Shown piece by piece: positions 1-9,478 of a DNA stretch of 64,000 nt. Under the pieces are notes generated by a model. The model was not told the DNA's origin. It did not search any database and saw nothing but the letters and a program-made list of their open reading frames with translations. Both the position numbers and the translations under genes were made by a program. Position 1 is the first letter of the stretch. Every line of letters starts with the position of its first letter. The stretch is from Chamaesiphon sp041738715 (GTDB lineage: Bacteria; Cyanobacteriota; Cyanobacteriia; Cyanobacteriales; Chamaesiphonaceae), in NCBI GenBank assembly GCA_041738715.1, contig JBGSPI010000103.1, positions 1-64,000 of the forward strand, given 5' to 3'.

Positions 1-1
1 C

Positions 2-136
2 GAATCTGGAGCGCGGATGTTCTGTCGGATTCGTGGTTATATTTCTACGTTGAGGAAACAAGGTTTGAATGTTTTGGACACTTTAATTTCCCTTTTCTCT
101 GGTCATCCTCAATCTCCTATCCCTCAGCCTGAGTAG
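2..136 (+). CDS. IS66-family transposase, C-terminal end (cut by window edge)
   Basis: Only the last 44 codons lie in the window, read in frame 2 up to the TAG at 134-136. The translation includes GARMFCRIRGYISTLRKQG followed by LNVLDTLISLF, which resembles the conserved C-terminus of IS66-type DDE transposases (an Arg-rich helix, then a Lys-Gln-Gly turn and a Leu-rich helix). The left part of the element lies outside the window, so it cannot be judged whether the gene is intact. A TTAC immediately after the stop is compatible with an IS66 terminus but is weak evidence. Confidence 0.65.
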   Translation, partial: ESGARMFCRIRGYISTLRKQGLNVLDTLISLFSGHPQSPIPQPE

Positions 137-251
137 TTACACTGGTTTTTTGGTTAAAAACAGTTTACCCACTCTTTTCCTCTCTAATCCACTCTGGGTC
201 TGCTTTTTCTGCTATCTTCACTGACTTTTGTCAGTCAACCAGCTTAAGCCC

Positions 252-932
252 TCATTTTTCGAGTAATTTAGCTTGTTTAAATACATCATAAATAGTTCCG
301 CCAACAATAAATCCATCCATCAGTTGAGAAATTGAAGCTAAACCGATCGAGCCGATAAATCCGACCAATGGTAAAGCCAACCAATTCAAGCCAAATAATA
401 AGACAAAACTAATGATAATTACAGAGCTAACGATACCAGCTAAAGCACCAGACAAAGCTCGATCTCGATCCCAATCATGCCATAAAGATCGCCAGCGTAA
501 TCGTTCTTTAAATAAATGCTGCTGCCAACGACCGATTAGATAACCAGTAATCCCGCCACCAACCGCGCCAACGATCGCTAAAATAATTAAAACTGTCCCA
601 TCTTCATCTAAAACTAATGTCTTAATTCCCAGATAAATTAGTCCCCAGGTTAAAATATGAATTGGCACACCTATAATAGAAGTATAACTCCAAGATCGAT
701 CGAGTGAATTAATAAATCGCCGCAGAATACGCCACTGTAGATATCCTTGAATTGCACTACCAATTAGATAGCCACATAATCTCAGTACATAAATCCCAGC
801 AGAATTATCTAGATGGGAAAGTAAAAGTATTAAAGTGACAATACCCTGAATTGCAATGACAATTGCCATCGATCCACAAGTTTGAATTAGTAACCATTGC
901 AATGAAAAGCGAGGCTGGATATATTTCGACAT
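252..932 (-). CDS. Conserved polytopic membrane protein of unknown function
   Basis: A 226-residue protein with about five or six hydrophobic segments, starting with one near residues 18-40 and including a Gly-rich pair around 115-135 (AIVGAVGGGITGYLIG) and a pair near the C-terminus. Short charged loops (RWRSLWHDWDRDR) lie between segments, which suggests an integral inner or thylakoid membrane protein. I recognise no catalytic motif and no named family. It is 40 bases downstream of the M48 peptidase gene on the same strand and may be cotranscribed with it. The start is the only ATG that keeps the first hydrophobic helix whole. Confidence 0.6.
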   Translation of the reverse strand: MSKYIQPRFSLQWLLIQTCGSMAIVIAIQGIVTLILLLSHLDNSAGIYVLRLCGYLIGSAIQGYLQWRILRRFINSLDRSWSYTSIIGVPIHILTWGLIYLGIKTLVLDEDGTVLIILAIVGAVGGGITGYLIGRWQQHLFKERLRWRSLWHDWDRDRALSGALAGIVSSVIIISFVLLFGLNWLALPLVGFIGSIGLASISQLMDGFIVGGTIYDVFKQAKLLEK

Positions 933-972
933 TTTTCAAGAATAATAAGCTGATATTGAGAATTAATAAACA

Positions 973-2904
973 TCAAAAAATATTAGCATTGGGTACTTGT
1001 TCGATACTTTTAATTAACTTAAAATCTCGATCCGTTGCTACTCCAGATTTGGCACCATCAAAAGCAGTAATTAATAACCGTTCTCCAAAATTGATTTGCA
1101 CTTTTAGCTGCTGGCATAACACATCCACTGAATAATCACTAGCTTCTGGTTTGTGATGAGGTTTAATATGTATTTTCTGAAGACTACTCGTTTCGGCGTT
1201 GGCTAATTTAATTCCCAAGATATAGAGTGGACGTTCGGGGAAAACTTTCATCGGCTTGCAGACTAAATAGGCTCGATCAATCGCTGGATATTCTGCTAAC
1301 TTACGCCGGATTTCTGTTAATATATCTGGTGATAGATTATGTGATATTAATCGATCGGTATCTTTAATTGTTTGCTCTAGTTCCGATCGCCATTGTTTAG
1401 GCAAATGTTGTTGTCGCCAGTCCAAATACATCTGTGCTGATACCAGATCGCCTTGATAAGTATAGAAACGATATAATTGCTCGCAGCTAGAAATCACTAA
1501 ATCGGGATTTAAAGCGATTGATCGTTCTAAATAAGCGCACCCACTTTGATGTCCGCGACTAGCCAGAATTCTGCCTAGTTGATAATTTGTTTGGGGATGG
1601 TTTGGCTCTCGCGCTAGTAGCTCATGCCACATCGGTAAGGCTAATAAATCTCCATCTAATTCAGTAGTTAATTCAGCTTGAATCGCCGCTTCCCAGAGCG
1701 TTAATTGTTGAGTGGTGGCTTGCAGATTGAGGGTAGCCAAATATTCCCGTTGGTACTGGCTGCATTGATACTGTTGCTGCCAGACGATTTGATGGCTTTT
1801 GAACCATTGAGCATCGAGTTCGGTGGCTAAATCTACCAAGCGACTGCCAAAAAACTTTTCAGCAGCGGTAATCAGAATGGGTTGAGGTGTCCAGGATTTG
1901 GGGATAGGATAGCCCACAGCCGCTAACCTGTCGCTTAAACAGGGGTGAGTATCATCTGTGTCTGTCGCTTCACCTAGAGCCAATCCCAGCCAAATCCTGG
2001 CAGCTTGCGGATCGAGTGGCTGGCGCAGTGCCGCTAACATTTGGGTGACAACATCATCCGGTGGTATCTCACTATCCCGTGCTTGGAGATCGAGTGTAAG
2101 ACGAAAGCACTCTTGCAGATAATACTGATAAATATAAGTTTGAATTAAATCACTAGCCGTAACTTCTGGGCTAGTCATCCGCAGTGCTAAGGCATCTGCG
2201 GCATACTCACGATCGCGTACCAAGACAAATGAGTAAGCTTTAATTAACGGTTCATACCAACGAAAAAACCACTGAAGAATAAATAAATCATTGTCATCAG
2301 TGAGTTGTTCCCACATGTGCCGCACCTGATAAATCCACCCGGCAAATCGACTATCATTACCGGACAAATGACCTAATTCGTGGGCGAGAGTAGATTTAAA
2401 TTGTTCGGGAGAGAGAGATTGGAGTAAAGGCAAACCAAGGACTAGATAGTTATGATGCCAACCCAGCCAGCCCAGATGTGGGGCTTGATAGATTGCCGCA
2501 TTATAATCATAATTAACGACCACATGATGGATCGGTGGTGCATTTAATCTGCCGCGTAAATCATCAATAGTTGCAAATAATTCGGGGAATTCATGGCGAT
2601 AGATTTCCCGATCTTTGAGCGGAGTATATTGAACCCAAAATGTCGCGATCGCGACTAAGCCAAATAATAGCCATAACTGCTGAGAATCGATCGCCAATTG
2701 ACGCTGCTGAAGTGACTCTACCACCCAGCGAACAGCCCACAAACAGCCAAATAAACCCAAACAAATCAGCCCGATATACCCATAGCCAATTGCCGCCAAT
2801 GCCGCCACACGCAGTTGATAATTAGGGGTCTTTATTTGACGTTCAGAGCGTTCTAATTGACGCACCAATAAATCGAACTTCGTCTGCTGCTCTAACTCCA
2901 TCAC
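973..2904 (-). CDS. M48-family zinc metalloprotease, membrane-anchored, with TPR-like tail
   Basis: A 643-residue membrane peptidase. Two hydrophobic segments near residues 33-62 and 77-93 anchor it. The zinc site is HELGH at 175-179, inside STLAHELGHLSGN, and the third ligand is probably the Glu of DREYAADALA at about 233, as in the M48 (HtpX/Oma1/Ste24) clan. The region from about 430 to 510 has helix-pair spacing like TPR repeats (NHPQTNYQLGRILASRGHQ), so the protease may have a partner-binding tail. Members of this family degrade or mature membrane proteins; the substrate here is unknown. It is divergent from thiO. Either of the two adjacent Met codons can be the start. Confidence 0.8.
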   Translation of the reverse strand: MMELEQQTKFDLLVRQLERSERQIKTPNYQLRVAALAAIGYGYIGLICLGLFGCLWAVRWVVESLQQRQLAIDSQQLWLLFGLVAIATFWVQYTPLKDREIYRHEFPELFATIDDLRGRLNAPPIHHVVVNYDYNAAIYQAPHLGWLGWHHNYLVLGLPLLQSLSPEQFKSTLAHELGHLSGNDSRFAGWIYQVRHMWEQLTDDNDLFILQWFFRWYEPLIKAYSFVLVRDREYAADALALRMTSPEVTASDLIQTYIYQYYLQECFRLTLDLQARDSEIPPDDVVTQMLAALRQPLDPQAARIWLGLALGEATDTDDTHPCLSDRLAAVGYPIPKSWTPQPILITAAEKFFGSRLVDLATELDAQWFKSHQIVWQQQYQCSQYQREYLATLNLQATTQQLTLWEAAIQAELTTELDGDLLALPMWHELLAREPNHPQTNYQLGRILASRGHQSGCAYLERSIALNPDLVISSCEQLYRFYTYQGDLVSAQMYLDWRQQHLPKQWRSELEQTIKDTDRLISHNLSPDILTEIRRKLAEYPAIDRAYLVCKPMKVFPERPLYILGIKLANAETSSLQKIHIKPHHKPEASDYSVDVLCQQLKVQINFGERLLITAFDGAKSGVATDRDFKLIKSIEQVPNANIF

Positions 2905-3053
2905 ATAGCAATTCAGTGGATGTAGTTAACATTCCCCTGGGATGACTAGATGATGTAAGTAGATATACGGATTCTCTCCGGCAATCCAAAATAGATCCGA
3001 TCGACAAGTCCAGCAGTGCGTTAAACTCGATCGCATTGCACCCATTCGATCTC

Positions 3054-4184
3054 ATGCAACCTGGTAGTGAAATAATTGTGATTGGTGGCGGGATAATCGG
3101 TCTTGCTACCGCGATAGAATTGCGTCTATTTGGCGCGCAAGTGAAAGTTTTGTGTCAAGACTTCCAAGCGGCTGCGGGACATGCCGCAGCAGGCATGTTG
3201 GCACCTCAAGCGGAACAGCTTCCGGCTGGTTCAATGTTAGATTTGTGTTTAGCTAGCCGCGCTCTGTACCCTGAATGGGTGCAAAAGATTGAAGGGATAT
3301 CTGGAATCTCAGCGGGTTATTGGGGGTGTGGGATTCTCGCACCAAGGTATGCTCCAGCAGAAGGTGAAGACTGGTTAGACGCTGAGGAGATCTTCTACCG
3401 CCAACCCAGTTTAAGTTCGGCAATAGCTGGCGGTTACTGCTATCCAGCCGATGGACAAGTTGATAACCGCGCGCTGATGCACTCTTTATTAGTGGCTAGT
3501 CAATCACTAGGCGTAAAGTTTCAAGACGGTGTAGAAATTACCGAGATTTGCCGCAGTCAGGGACGAGTGACGCAGTTAGAAACCAGTCAAGGCAGAATGA
3601 CTGCCCAGCATTATATCCTCGCGACTGGTGCTTGGTCGCAGCAATTATTACCCATCCCCATCATTCCGCGCAAGGGGCAAATGTTATCGTTAGTGGTGCC
3701 TAACGTCCAATTGGATAATTTGCCGCTTCAACAGGTGTTATTTGGTGAAGAAATTTATATCGTGCCGCGTCAGGATGGTCGAATTATCCTCGGTGCGACA
3801 AGTGAAGATGTCAGCTTCACACCCCATAATACGGTTGCCGGAATTAATCAATTACTAAGTAATGCTGTCCGACTTTTCCCGCCGCTGCAAGATTTTCCCA
3901 TCCAAGAGTTTTGGTGGGGTTTTCGACCAACAACACCAGATGAGTTACCGATTTTGGGGCACAGTGCATATCAAAATCTCACTCTAGCCACCGGACATCA
4001 TCGCAATGGCATTTTACTCACCCCCATCACAGCCAAATTAATTGCCGATCTAGTTTGGCATCAACCAGCCGATGACAGATTATCTGCCTTTAGCTGGCAA
4101 CGATTTGAATCAATTAACGTGAGTCTCTCCGAAAAGCCTAAACTTTCAAGCCTAAAGCATGACTTTCGCAGGAAGTCAGTTTAA
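3054..4184 (+). CDS. thiO: Glycine oxidase ThiO (FAD-dependent)
   Basis: An FAD-dependent amine oxidase that turns glycine into iminoglycine for the thiazole half of thiamine. The N-terminus has a Rossmann FAD-binding motif (IIVIGGGIIGLATAIEL), followed by the ThiO-like GHAAAGMLAPQAE segment, and near the C-terminus the second FAD segment WWGFRPTTPDELPILG and the TGHHRNGILL motif. The length, 376 residues from the ATG at 3054, fits ThiO. An upstream TTG at 3036 would add six residues but is less likely. In several cyanobacteria thiO is fused to thiG; here it stands alone. It is convergent with guaA, with hairpins between them. Confidence 0.85.
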   Translation: MQPGSEIIVIGGGIIGLATAIELRLFGAQVKVLCQDFQAAAGHAAAGMLAPQAEQLPAGSMLDLCLASRALYPEWVQKIEGISGISAGYWGCGILAPRYAPAEGEDWLDAEEIFYRQPSLSSAIAGGYCYPADGQVDNRALMHSLLVASQSLGVKFQDGVEITEICRSQGRVTQLETSQGRMTAQHYILATGAWSQQLLPIPIIPRKGQMLSLVVPNVQLDNLPLQQVLFGEEIYIVPRQDGRIILGATSEDVSFTPHNTVAGINQLLSNAVRLFPPLQDFPIQEFWWGFRPTTPDELPILGHSAYQNLTLATGHHRNGILLTPITAKLIADLVWHQPADDRLSAFSWQRFESINVSLSEKPKLSSLKHDFRRKSV

Positions 4185-4329
4185 AGAGTCATATCTCCAA
4201 GTTTGCGCCCAGGGGAGGGTATATTCACAATAGATCTTAATTAACACCAGCCAGACCCTACCCCGCAGCAACTAAGTGAATGCAATGCATAAGCCATGAG
4301 GTAAAAATAGCCAAAATACGCAGGGGAGT

Positions 4330-4384
4330 TTGAGGGGCGGCGTTCCGCCCCTCAACGGGGGGTCTGGGGGTCGGAACCCCCAGA
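4330..4384. repeat. Tandem pair of perfect GC-rich hairpins between convergent genes
   Basis: Two perfect hairpins lie back to back. 4330-4355 has an 11-bp stem with a 4-base loop (TTGAGGGGCGG / CCGCCCCTCAA). 4363-4384 has a 9-bp stem with a 4-base loop (TCTGGGGGT / ACCCCCAGA). There is no T-tract on either side. They sit between the convergent thiO and guaA 3' ends, so they could block read-through both ways. They also look like an interspersed cyanobacterial repeat unit rather than a classical terminator. Confidence 0.75.
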
Positions 4385-4438
4385 TCTCCGGTTCTACACA
4401 CTATCAACCTACAAACTTCAAGCATTAACTAATTTGCA

Positions 4439-6070
4439 TTATTCCCATTCGATCGTTCCAGGTGGTTTTGAGGTAATATCATAAACTACTCGATTGACAC
4501 CTTTTACTTCATTCACAATTCGGTTAGAAACTATCTCTAGAAAATCATAAGGCACCCGCGACCAATCGGCGGTCATCCCATCTTCACTAGAAACGCAGCG
4601 TAACACGATCGGGTGAGCATAGGTTCGTTGATCGCCCATCACACCAACGCTATTGACATCGGCGAGTAGCACTGCGAAAGCTTGCCAAAGTTGATGATAA
4701 AGTCCCTGTTTATTTACTTCTTGACGAACGATTAGATCGGCATCACGCAGGATATTTAGCCGCTCGGCGGTGACTTCACCGATAATCCGAATTGCCAAAC
4801 CTGGGCCTGGAAAAGGTTGACGGGTAACGATTTCTTCTGGCAAACCGATCGAGCGTCCCACTTTGCGCACTTCATCTTTAAATAATTTGCGGAGTGGTTC
4901 GATCAGTTTAAATTGTAAATCTTTGGGCAAGCCACCAACATTGTGATGACTCTTAATTTTGACAGCTACGCGCTCGCCAGTTTGGGGATCGACATTGGTA
5001 TCGGCTGACTCAATTACATCGGGATATAATGTGCCTTGCGCGAGATAATCAAATGGGCCTAAGCGTTTTGATTCTGATTCAAATACACGAATAAATTCAG
5101 TACCAATTCGTTTACGTTTGACTTCAGGATCTGTGACTCCAGCGATCGCATTCAGAAACCGTTCCCGTGCCATCACGTACTCAACTTTGATGTGGAACTG
5201 ATCTTTAAATAGTGCAACTAATCGTTCTGGTTCGAGCTTCCGCATGAAACCTTGATCGATGAACATACAAGTCAATTGATCGCCGATCGCCCGATGCAAT
5301 AGGAATGCTAAAGTTGAAGAATCAACACCCCCAGACAGTGCGAGTAAGACCCGTTTATCGCCGACTCTGGCTCGAATATTTCTAATTGCTTCTTCGACAA
5401 ATGCTTCGGTTGTCCAAGTTGGTTGACAACTGCAAATATGATAGACAAAGTTCCGAATTAGGGCAATACCACCGATCGAATGGACGACTTCGGGGTGAAA
5501 TTGGACTCCGTACAGTTTGCGCTGATGATCGGCGATCGCCGCACATGGTGTATTCTCTGTATGGGCGAGTAATTCAAATCCACTGGGTAGTCGTTCGCAG
5601 GAGTCGCCATGACTCATCCACATTGTAGTGCCTGACTCAACATTCGTCAGTAAATCAGTCGGATCGTTAATGAACAGTTCTGCTTTACCATACTCGGCTT
5701 TTTTGGCTTTGACTACATCCCCGCCGAGTTGCTGCACCATCAACTGCATTCCATAGCAAACACCCAATACGGGAATGCCGAGATTCCAAATTTCTGGATC
5801 GCACTTCGGTGCCCACTCCTCATACACTGAACTAGGGCCACCAGACAGAATAATCCCTTTGGGATTTAATAGTTTCAGTTGTTCGGCGGTAGTTCGATAA
5901 GAAATAACTTCGGAATAAACTTGTGTCTCACGAATCCTCCGGGCAATCAGTTCGGAATACTGGGAGCCGAAGTCCAGAATTACGACCATTTGATGATTTA
6001 AGTTTGTCTCTCCCGCTGGATTGTTTGTTGGGTAAAGATCTGTTGAAGCGGTTTCAGTTTGCGTTGTCAC
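4439..6070 (-). CDS. guaA: GMP synthase (glutamine-hydrolysing)
   Basis: Converts XMP to GMP using ATP and glutamine in purine synthesis. The class I glutamine amidotransferase domain comes first (VILDFGSQYSELIARRIRE, the nucleophile Cys in GVCYGMQ, and the His/Glu of QFHPEV). The ATP pyrophosphatase domain follows (P-loop LALSGGVDSSTL), then the C-terminal dimerisation domain ending in KPPGTIEWE. I chose the GTG at 6070 (543 residues) because a GGGAG ribosome-binding site sits 7 bases upstream; the longer ATG form from 6118 has none. It is downstream of cbiD on the same strand. Confidence 0.95.
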   Translation of the reverse strand: MTTQTETASTDLYPTNNPAGETNLNHQMVVILDFGSQYSELIARRIRETQVYSEVISYRTTAEQLKLLNPKGIILSGGPSSVYEEWAPKCDPEIWNLGIPVLGVCYGMQLMVQQLGGDVVKAKKAEYGKAELFINDPTDLLTNVESGTTMWMSHGDSCERLPSGFELLAHTENTPCAAIADHQRKLYGVQFHPEVVHSIGGIALIRNFVYHICSCQPTWTTEAFVEEAIRNIRARVGDKRVLLALSGGVDSSTLAFLLHRAIGDQLTCMFIDQGFMRKLEPERLVALFKDQFHIKVEYVMARERFLNAIAGVTDPEVKRKRIGTEFIRVFESESKRLGPFDYLAQGTLYPDVIESADTNVDPQTGERVAVKIKSHHNVGGLPKDLQFKLIEPLRKLFKDEVRKVGRSIGLPEEIVTRQPFPGPGLAIRIIGEVTAERLNILRDADLIVRQEVNKQGLYHQLWQAFAVLLADVNSVGVMGDQRTYAHPIVLRCVSSEDGMTADWSRVPYDFLEIVSNRIVNEVKGVNRVVYDITSKPPGTIEWE

Positions 6071-6214
6071 TGCTGACTCCCAGTAAGGTAATACGGTAGA
6101 TGACGAAATTCCCACCATCTATACTAGGTGTGGGTAAAACTCTTTGAAGTAAAGAGTCGTCTTAAATAATGGTCGATCCCAACTGATTTAAAATTGCTTG
6201 ATATTCGATCGACT

Positions 6215-7357
6215 CTAACACAATTGGGTCAGAAATGTTGTACCCGTGGGACTAGATCTGATAACTTGTCGCTGGCGATCGAATACTACCGAACCGATAC
6301 TTACTTGTTGCTGAGTCTGACTGTAGATGTATGTCTGAGATCTCTGGTCAATTCGGTCGGTTAAGTACCCATAAATCTGTTCGACCCAGTTTGTCCCCTC
6401 GGCCAGATCGATCGATCTTAAATATTTCAGCACATCTTCGGCTGTTTCACAGTCAAATAATTTAGCCAAATGTGTCGGAGCCAAACCCATTCGCACAGCC
6501 GCAGCAACTAAAGTTTCTAGCCTACCATCAGCCAAATGATGATGAGTATGGAAAATACCCGCCGCTAATTTTATTAGCTTACCATGATAACCAAACAACA
6601 ATAATTTTGGCACCCCTAATATTCCCGCCTCGGCAAGTAATGGCCCCAACCAATTTGCTGTCTTAATAATTCGATCGCGGTCAATCCCGATCTTCTGAGC
6701 CAGATCCAAACCATTTTCACCAATACAGAATACTAACGGCACTCCCCCCCTAATTAAGGGTTGGGTAGTGACCTTCGATCGCAATTCTGCCAAACACAAC
6801 TCCAACTGTCCCGGCGCACTCAAAGGTTGAGAAATACCTGTAGTTCCCAATAGAGATAATCCCTCAACTACCCCAAACGCCGCATTAGATGTCCGCGTCG
6901 CCAAAGCTCTCCCCTGTGGCAAAATAATCGTCACCCGAATCTGACGATCTGACGCTAATAATGGGGCTAAATTCGCCTGTAATAGCTGGTGAGCGTAACT
7001 ATATATTGCGGCTCGTTCATCTAAATTTGACTGCTTACCGACACCTTCTCCCCCTACTACTTCGATCTTTTCCACCTGGGTAGGATCTGCCCACTCAACT
7101 AATGCCCAAATCGGCATGTCGCGGGTCAAGTCTAAATTGTCGCCAGGATCGCTGCGGGTGATACCTAGAGCCATACTGGGGTGAATTAAGGCAACCTGAT
7201 CGATCGCAATACTCACTCGTTCGGCTGGTGTAATCAAGTCGAGATTGACAACTAAAAGATCCGCTGACTGTTCGGGAGCAGTCGATTGTTGTAGACAAGT
7301 CAATGCGGCGATCGCACTAGCAGTTGCAAAAACAGGTAGAGTATAACCAGAGCGCAT
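6215..7357 (-). CDS. cbiD: Cobalt-precorrin-5B C1-methyltransferase CbiD
   Basis: A 380-residue enzyme of the anaerobic (early cobalt insertion) corrinoid pathway. It methylates C1 of cobalt-precorrin-5B. The family N-terminus RSGYTLPVFATASAIAA is clear, followed by the conserved GGEGVGK, the GTTGISQPLS region and the LFGYHGKLIKLAAGIFHTHH motif with its clustered histidines. A cobalamin-dependent metH lies at about 57-60.5 kb of the same window, so locally made (pseudo)cobalamin has a user. I see no B12 riboswitch in the 82 bases between ftsH and cbiD. Confidence 0.9.
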   Translation of the reverse strand: MRSGYTLPVFATASAIAALTCLQQSTAPEQSADLLVVNLDLITPAERVSIAIDQVALIHPSMALGITRSDPGDNLDLTRDMPIWALVEWADPTQVEKIEVVGGEGVGKQSNLDERAAIYSYAHQLLQANLAPLLASDRQIRVTIILPQGRALATRTSNAAFGVVEGLSLLGTTGISQPLSAPGQLELCLAELRSKVTTQPLIRGGVPLVFCIGENGLDLAQKIGIDRDRIIKTANWLGPLLAEAGILGVPKLLLFGYHGKLIKLAAGIFHTHHHLADGRLETLVAAAVRMGLAPTHLAKLFDCETAEDVLKYLRSIDLAEGTNWVEQIYGYLTDRIDQRSQTYIYSQTQQQVSIGSVVFDRQRQVIRSSPTGTTFLTQLC

Positions 7358-7378
7358 AGTTTGGGAATTTGGGAGTGC

Positions 7379-7418
7379 AAAAAAGCCTACATTAACTACT
7401 AAAAGTTTAATGCAGGCT
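7379..7418 (-). terminator. Rho-independent terminator of ftsH
   Basis: Read on the minus strand, a 12-bp stem (arms 7407-7418 and 7384-7395, one wobble pair) with an 11-base loop is followed by a run of T (the A run at 7379-7383 on the plus strand). It lies 22 bases after the ftsH stop and before the cbiD start, so it separates the two genes. Confidence 0.75.
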
Positions 7419-7439
7419 CTGGTTAAAATCTTAAATCGA

Positions 7440-9287
7440 CTAGGCGATCGCCGCCATTTTCACATCATTAGTAGCCAGTAAATCCTGGAGTTCTTCGGAA
7501 TCAACAGTTTCTTTATCTACCAACATATTGGCGAGTTTGTCTAAGACATGTTTATTGCTAATTAAGACATCCTTAGCCCGACGATAAGCTTCAGCAACTA
7601 ACTGACTCACTTCATCATCAATCACCGCCGCCGTTTCTTCCGAGAAATCCCGCTCAGAAGCGATATCACGACCGAGGAACATATTGCCTTGCTGACGACC
7701 GAGGGCGACGGGGCCAAGTTTCTCACTCATCCCAAACCGCATCACCATTTGACGAGCTACGCGGGCGACTTGTTGGAGGTCATTGGAGGCACCAGTAGTG
7801 ACTTCTTCTTCTCCAAAGATGATTTCTTCGGCAATTCGACCGCCGAGGGCGACAGCCATTTGATTTTGGAGATAGGAGCGGCTGTATAAACCAGACTCCA
7901 TCCGATCTTCGCTTGGCGTAAACCAAGTCAGACCGCCAGCCCGACCGCGTGGGATGATGCTAATCTTTTGGACGGGGTCATAGTCGGGCATTAAGGCACC
8001 TACGAGGGCGTGACCAGCTTCATGATAAGCTACCAACGTTTTGCGTTTTTCGCTCATCACGCGGTCTTTTTTCTCAGGACCAGCCAAGACGCGATCGATC
8101 GCATCGTTGACTTCATCCATCGAGATTTCGGTCAGACTCCGACGAGCCGCCAAAATAGCTGCTTCATTTAAGAGGTTGGATAAGTCTGCACCTGTAAAGC
8201 CAGGAGTCCGACGGGAAATACGTTCGAGATCGACATCTTTAGCCAGGGTTTTACCACGAGCGTGAACGTGGAGGATTTCCAAGCGACCAGCATAGTCAGG
8301 ACGGTCTACGACCACTTGACGATCGAATCGACCGGGACGTAATAGTGCCGAGTCTAACACGTCAGGACGGTTGGTAGCGGCGATAATAATAATCCCCGTA
8401 TTCCCCTCAAATCCATCCATCTCGGTGAGTAATTGGTTCAGGGTTTGTTCCCGCTCATCGTTACCACCGCCTAAGCCTGCACCCCGTTGACGACCCACTG
8501 CATCGATCTCATCGATGAAGACGATACAAGGGGCTTGAGCTTTAGCTTGTTCAAACAAGTCGCGGACGCGGGATGCACCCACACCGACGAACATTTCGAC
8601 GAATTCTGAACCGGAAATACTGAAGAAGGGTACACCAGCTTCACCAGCTACCGCACGAGCGAGGAGAGTTTTACCAGTACCAGGAGGGCCAACTAACAGG
8701 ACACCTTTAGGAATTTTCGCACCGAGGGCAGTGAAACGATCGGCATTTTTGAGGAAGTCTACGACTTCATTCAGTTCTAATTTAGCTTGGTCGATCCCCG
8801 CTACATCCCCAAAAGTGATTTGGGTTTGAGGTTCCATTTGGACTCTGGCTTTGGACTTACCAAAGTTCATCGCTTGGTTGCCAGGGCCACTTTGAGCGCG
8901 ACGGAGCAAGAAGAATAAACCGACTAATAATAAGACGGGGAAGAATAAACTGCTCAAGACCCGGAACAAGACACTCTCCTCATTCTGGGGTAGAACATAA
9001 ATATTTCCCTTGACATTCGTGGTGAGGATACTCACTAGTTGATTGTCATTGGGAGGTAGATTGACGGTCATTTTCGTACCATCTTTAGCCTGGACTAATG
9101 CACGGCTCCGATCGGCACTCAAACCAACGTTCTCAATTTCACCCTGCTTGACCTGTTGGATAAATTGACTATATTTGAGGGGTTTTTGGGTTGGTGTTGG
9201 TTTTTCTAAAAATGTGGTTGCCAAGGCGATCGCTACAACCGCCAACAGGACATACAGTCCGGCATTTCTCCACCGCTTATTATTCAC
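7440..9287 (-). CDS. ftsH: ATP-dependent zinc metalloprotease FtsH (FtsH3-type)
   Basis: A membrane AAA+ protease of 615 residues. A short N-terminal anchor (NAGLYVLLAVVAIALATTF) and a second segment near 105-126 enclose the exported domain. Then come Walker A GPPGTGKT, Walker B IVFIDEID, the second region of homology (TNRPDVLDSALLRPGRFD) and the zinc site HEAGH. The N-terminus (NKRWRNAGLY) and most of the body match, from memory, the essential Synechocystis FtsH3 (Slr1604) type, which pairs with other FtsH isoforms in soluble or thylakoid complexes. It ends in a terminator before cbiD. Confidence 0.95.
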   Translation of the reverse strand: MNNKRWRNAGLYVLLAVVAIALATTFLEKPTPTQKPLKYSQFIQQVKQGEIENVGLSADRSRALVQAKDGTKMTVNLPPNDNQLVSILTTNVKGNIYVLPQNEESVLFRVLSSLFFPVLLLVGLFFLLRRAQSGPGNQAMNFGKSKARVQMEPQTQITFGDVAGIDQAKLELNEVVDFLKNADRFTALGAKIPKGVLLVGPPGTGKTLLARAVAGEAGVPFFSISGSEFVEMFVGVGASRVRDLFEQAKAQAPCIVFIDEIDAVGRQRGAGLGGGNDEREQTLNQLLTEMDGFEGNTGIIIIAATNRPDVLDSALLRPGRFDRQVVVDRPDYAGRLEILHVHARGKTLAKDVDLERISRRTPGFTGADLSNLLNEAAILAARRSLTEISMDEVNDAIDRVLAGPEKKDRVMSEKRKTLVAYHEAGHALVGALMPDYDPVQKISIIPRGRAGGLTWFTPSEDRMESGLYSRSYLQNQMAVALGGRIAEEIIFGEEEVTTGASNDLQQVARVARQMVMRFGMSEKLGPVALGRQQGNMFLGRDIASERDFSEETAAVIDDEVSQLVAEAYRRAKDVLISNKHVLDKLANMLVDKETVDSEELQDLLATNDVKMAAIA

Positions 9288-9478
9288 GCTTATATTCTCC
9301 TATATCTGTTTCTGATGACTGGTTTTTCCAGTCGCTGCCATCATAAAATTTGGCGTAGTTTATCTTTCTATTAACTTATGTTAACCTTTCTCTCATTTGA
9401 TTGATAGGGGGAATTGAAAGTTTTTGGGGTGGATGGGTAGATCGAGCAGCTACCTTGAGCATCTCCAGGGCAACATCT

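Noticed and set aside
863..1135. 90-codon plus-strand frame
   Set aside because: It spans the ends of two minus-strand genes and has no protein-like features.
6139..6157. Terminator between cbiD and guaA
   Set aside because: A 7-bp stem (ACTCTTT/AAAGAGT) with only a weak T-run; too weak to claim.
7358..7439. Cobalamin riboswitch upstream of cbiD
   Set aside because: The 82-base spacer contains an ftsH terminator and is too short for a B12 aptamer.
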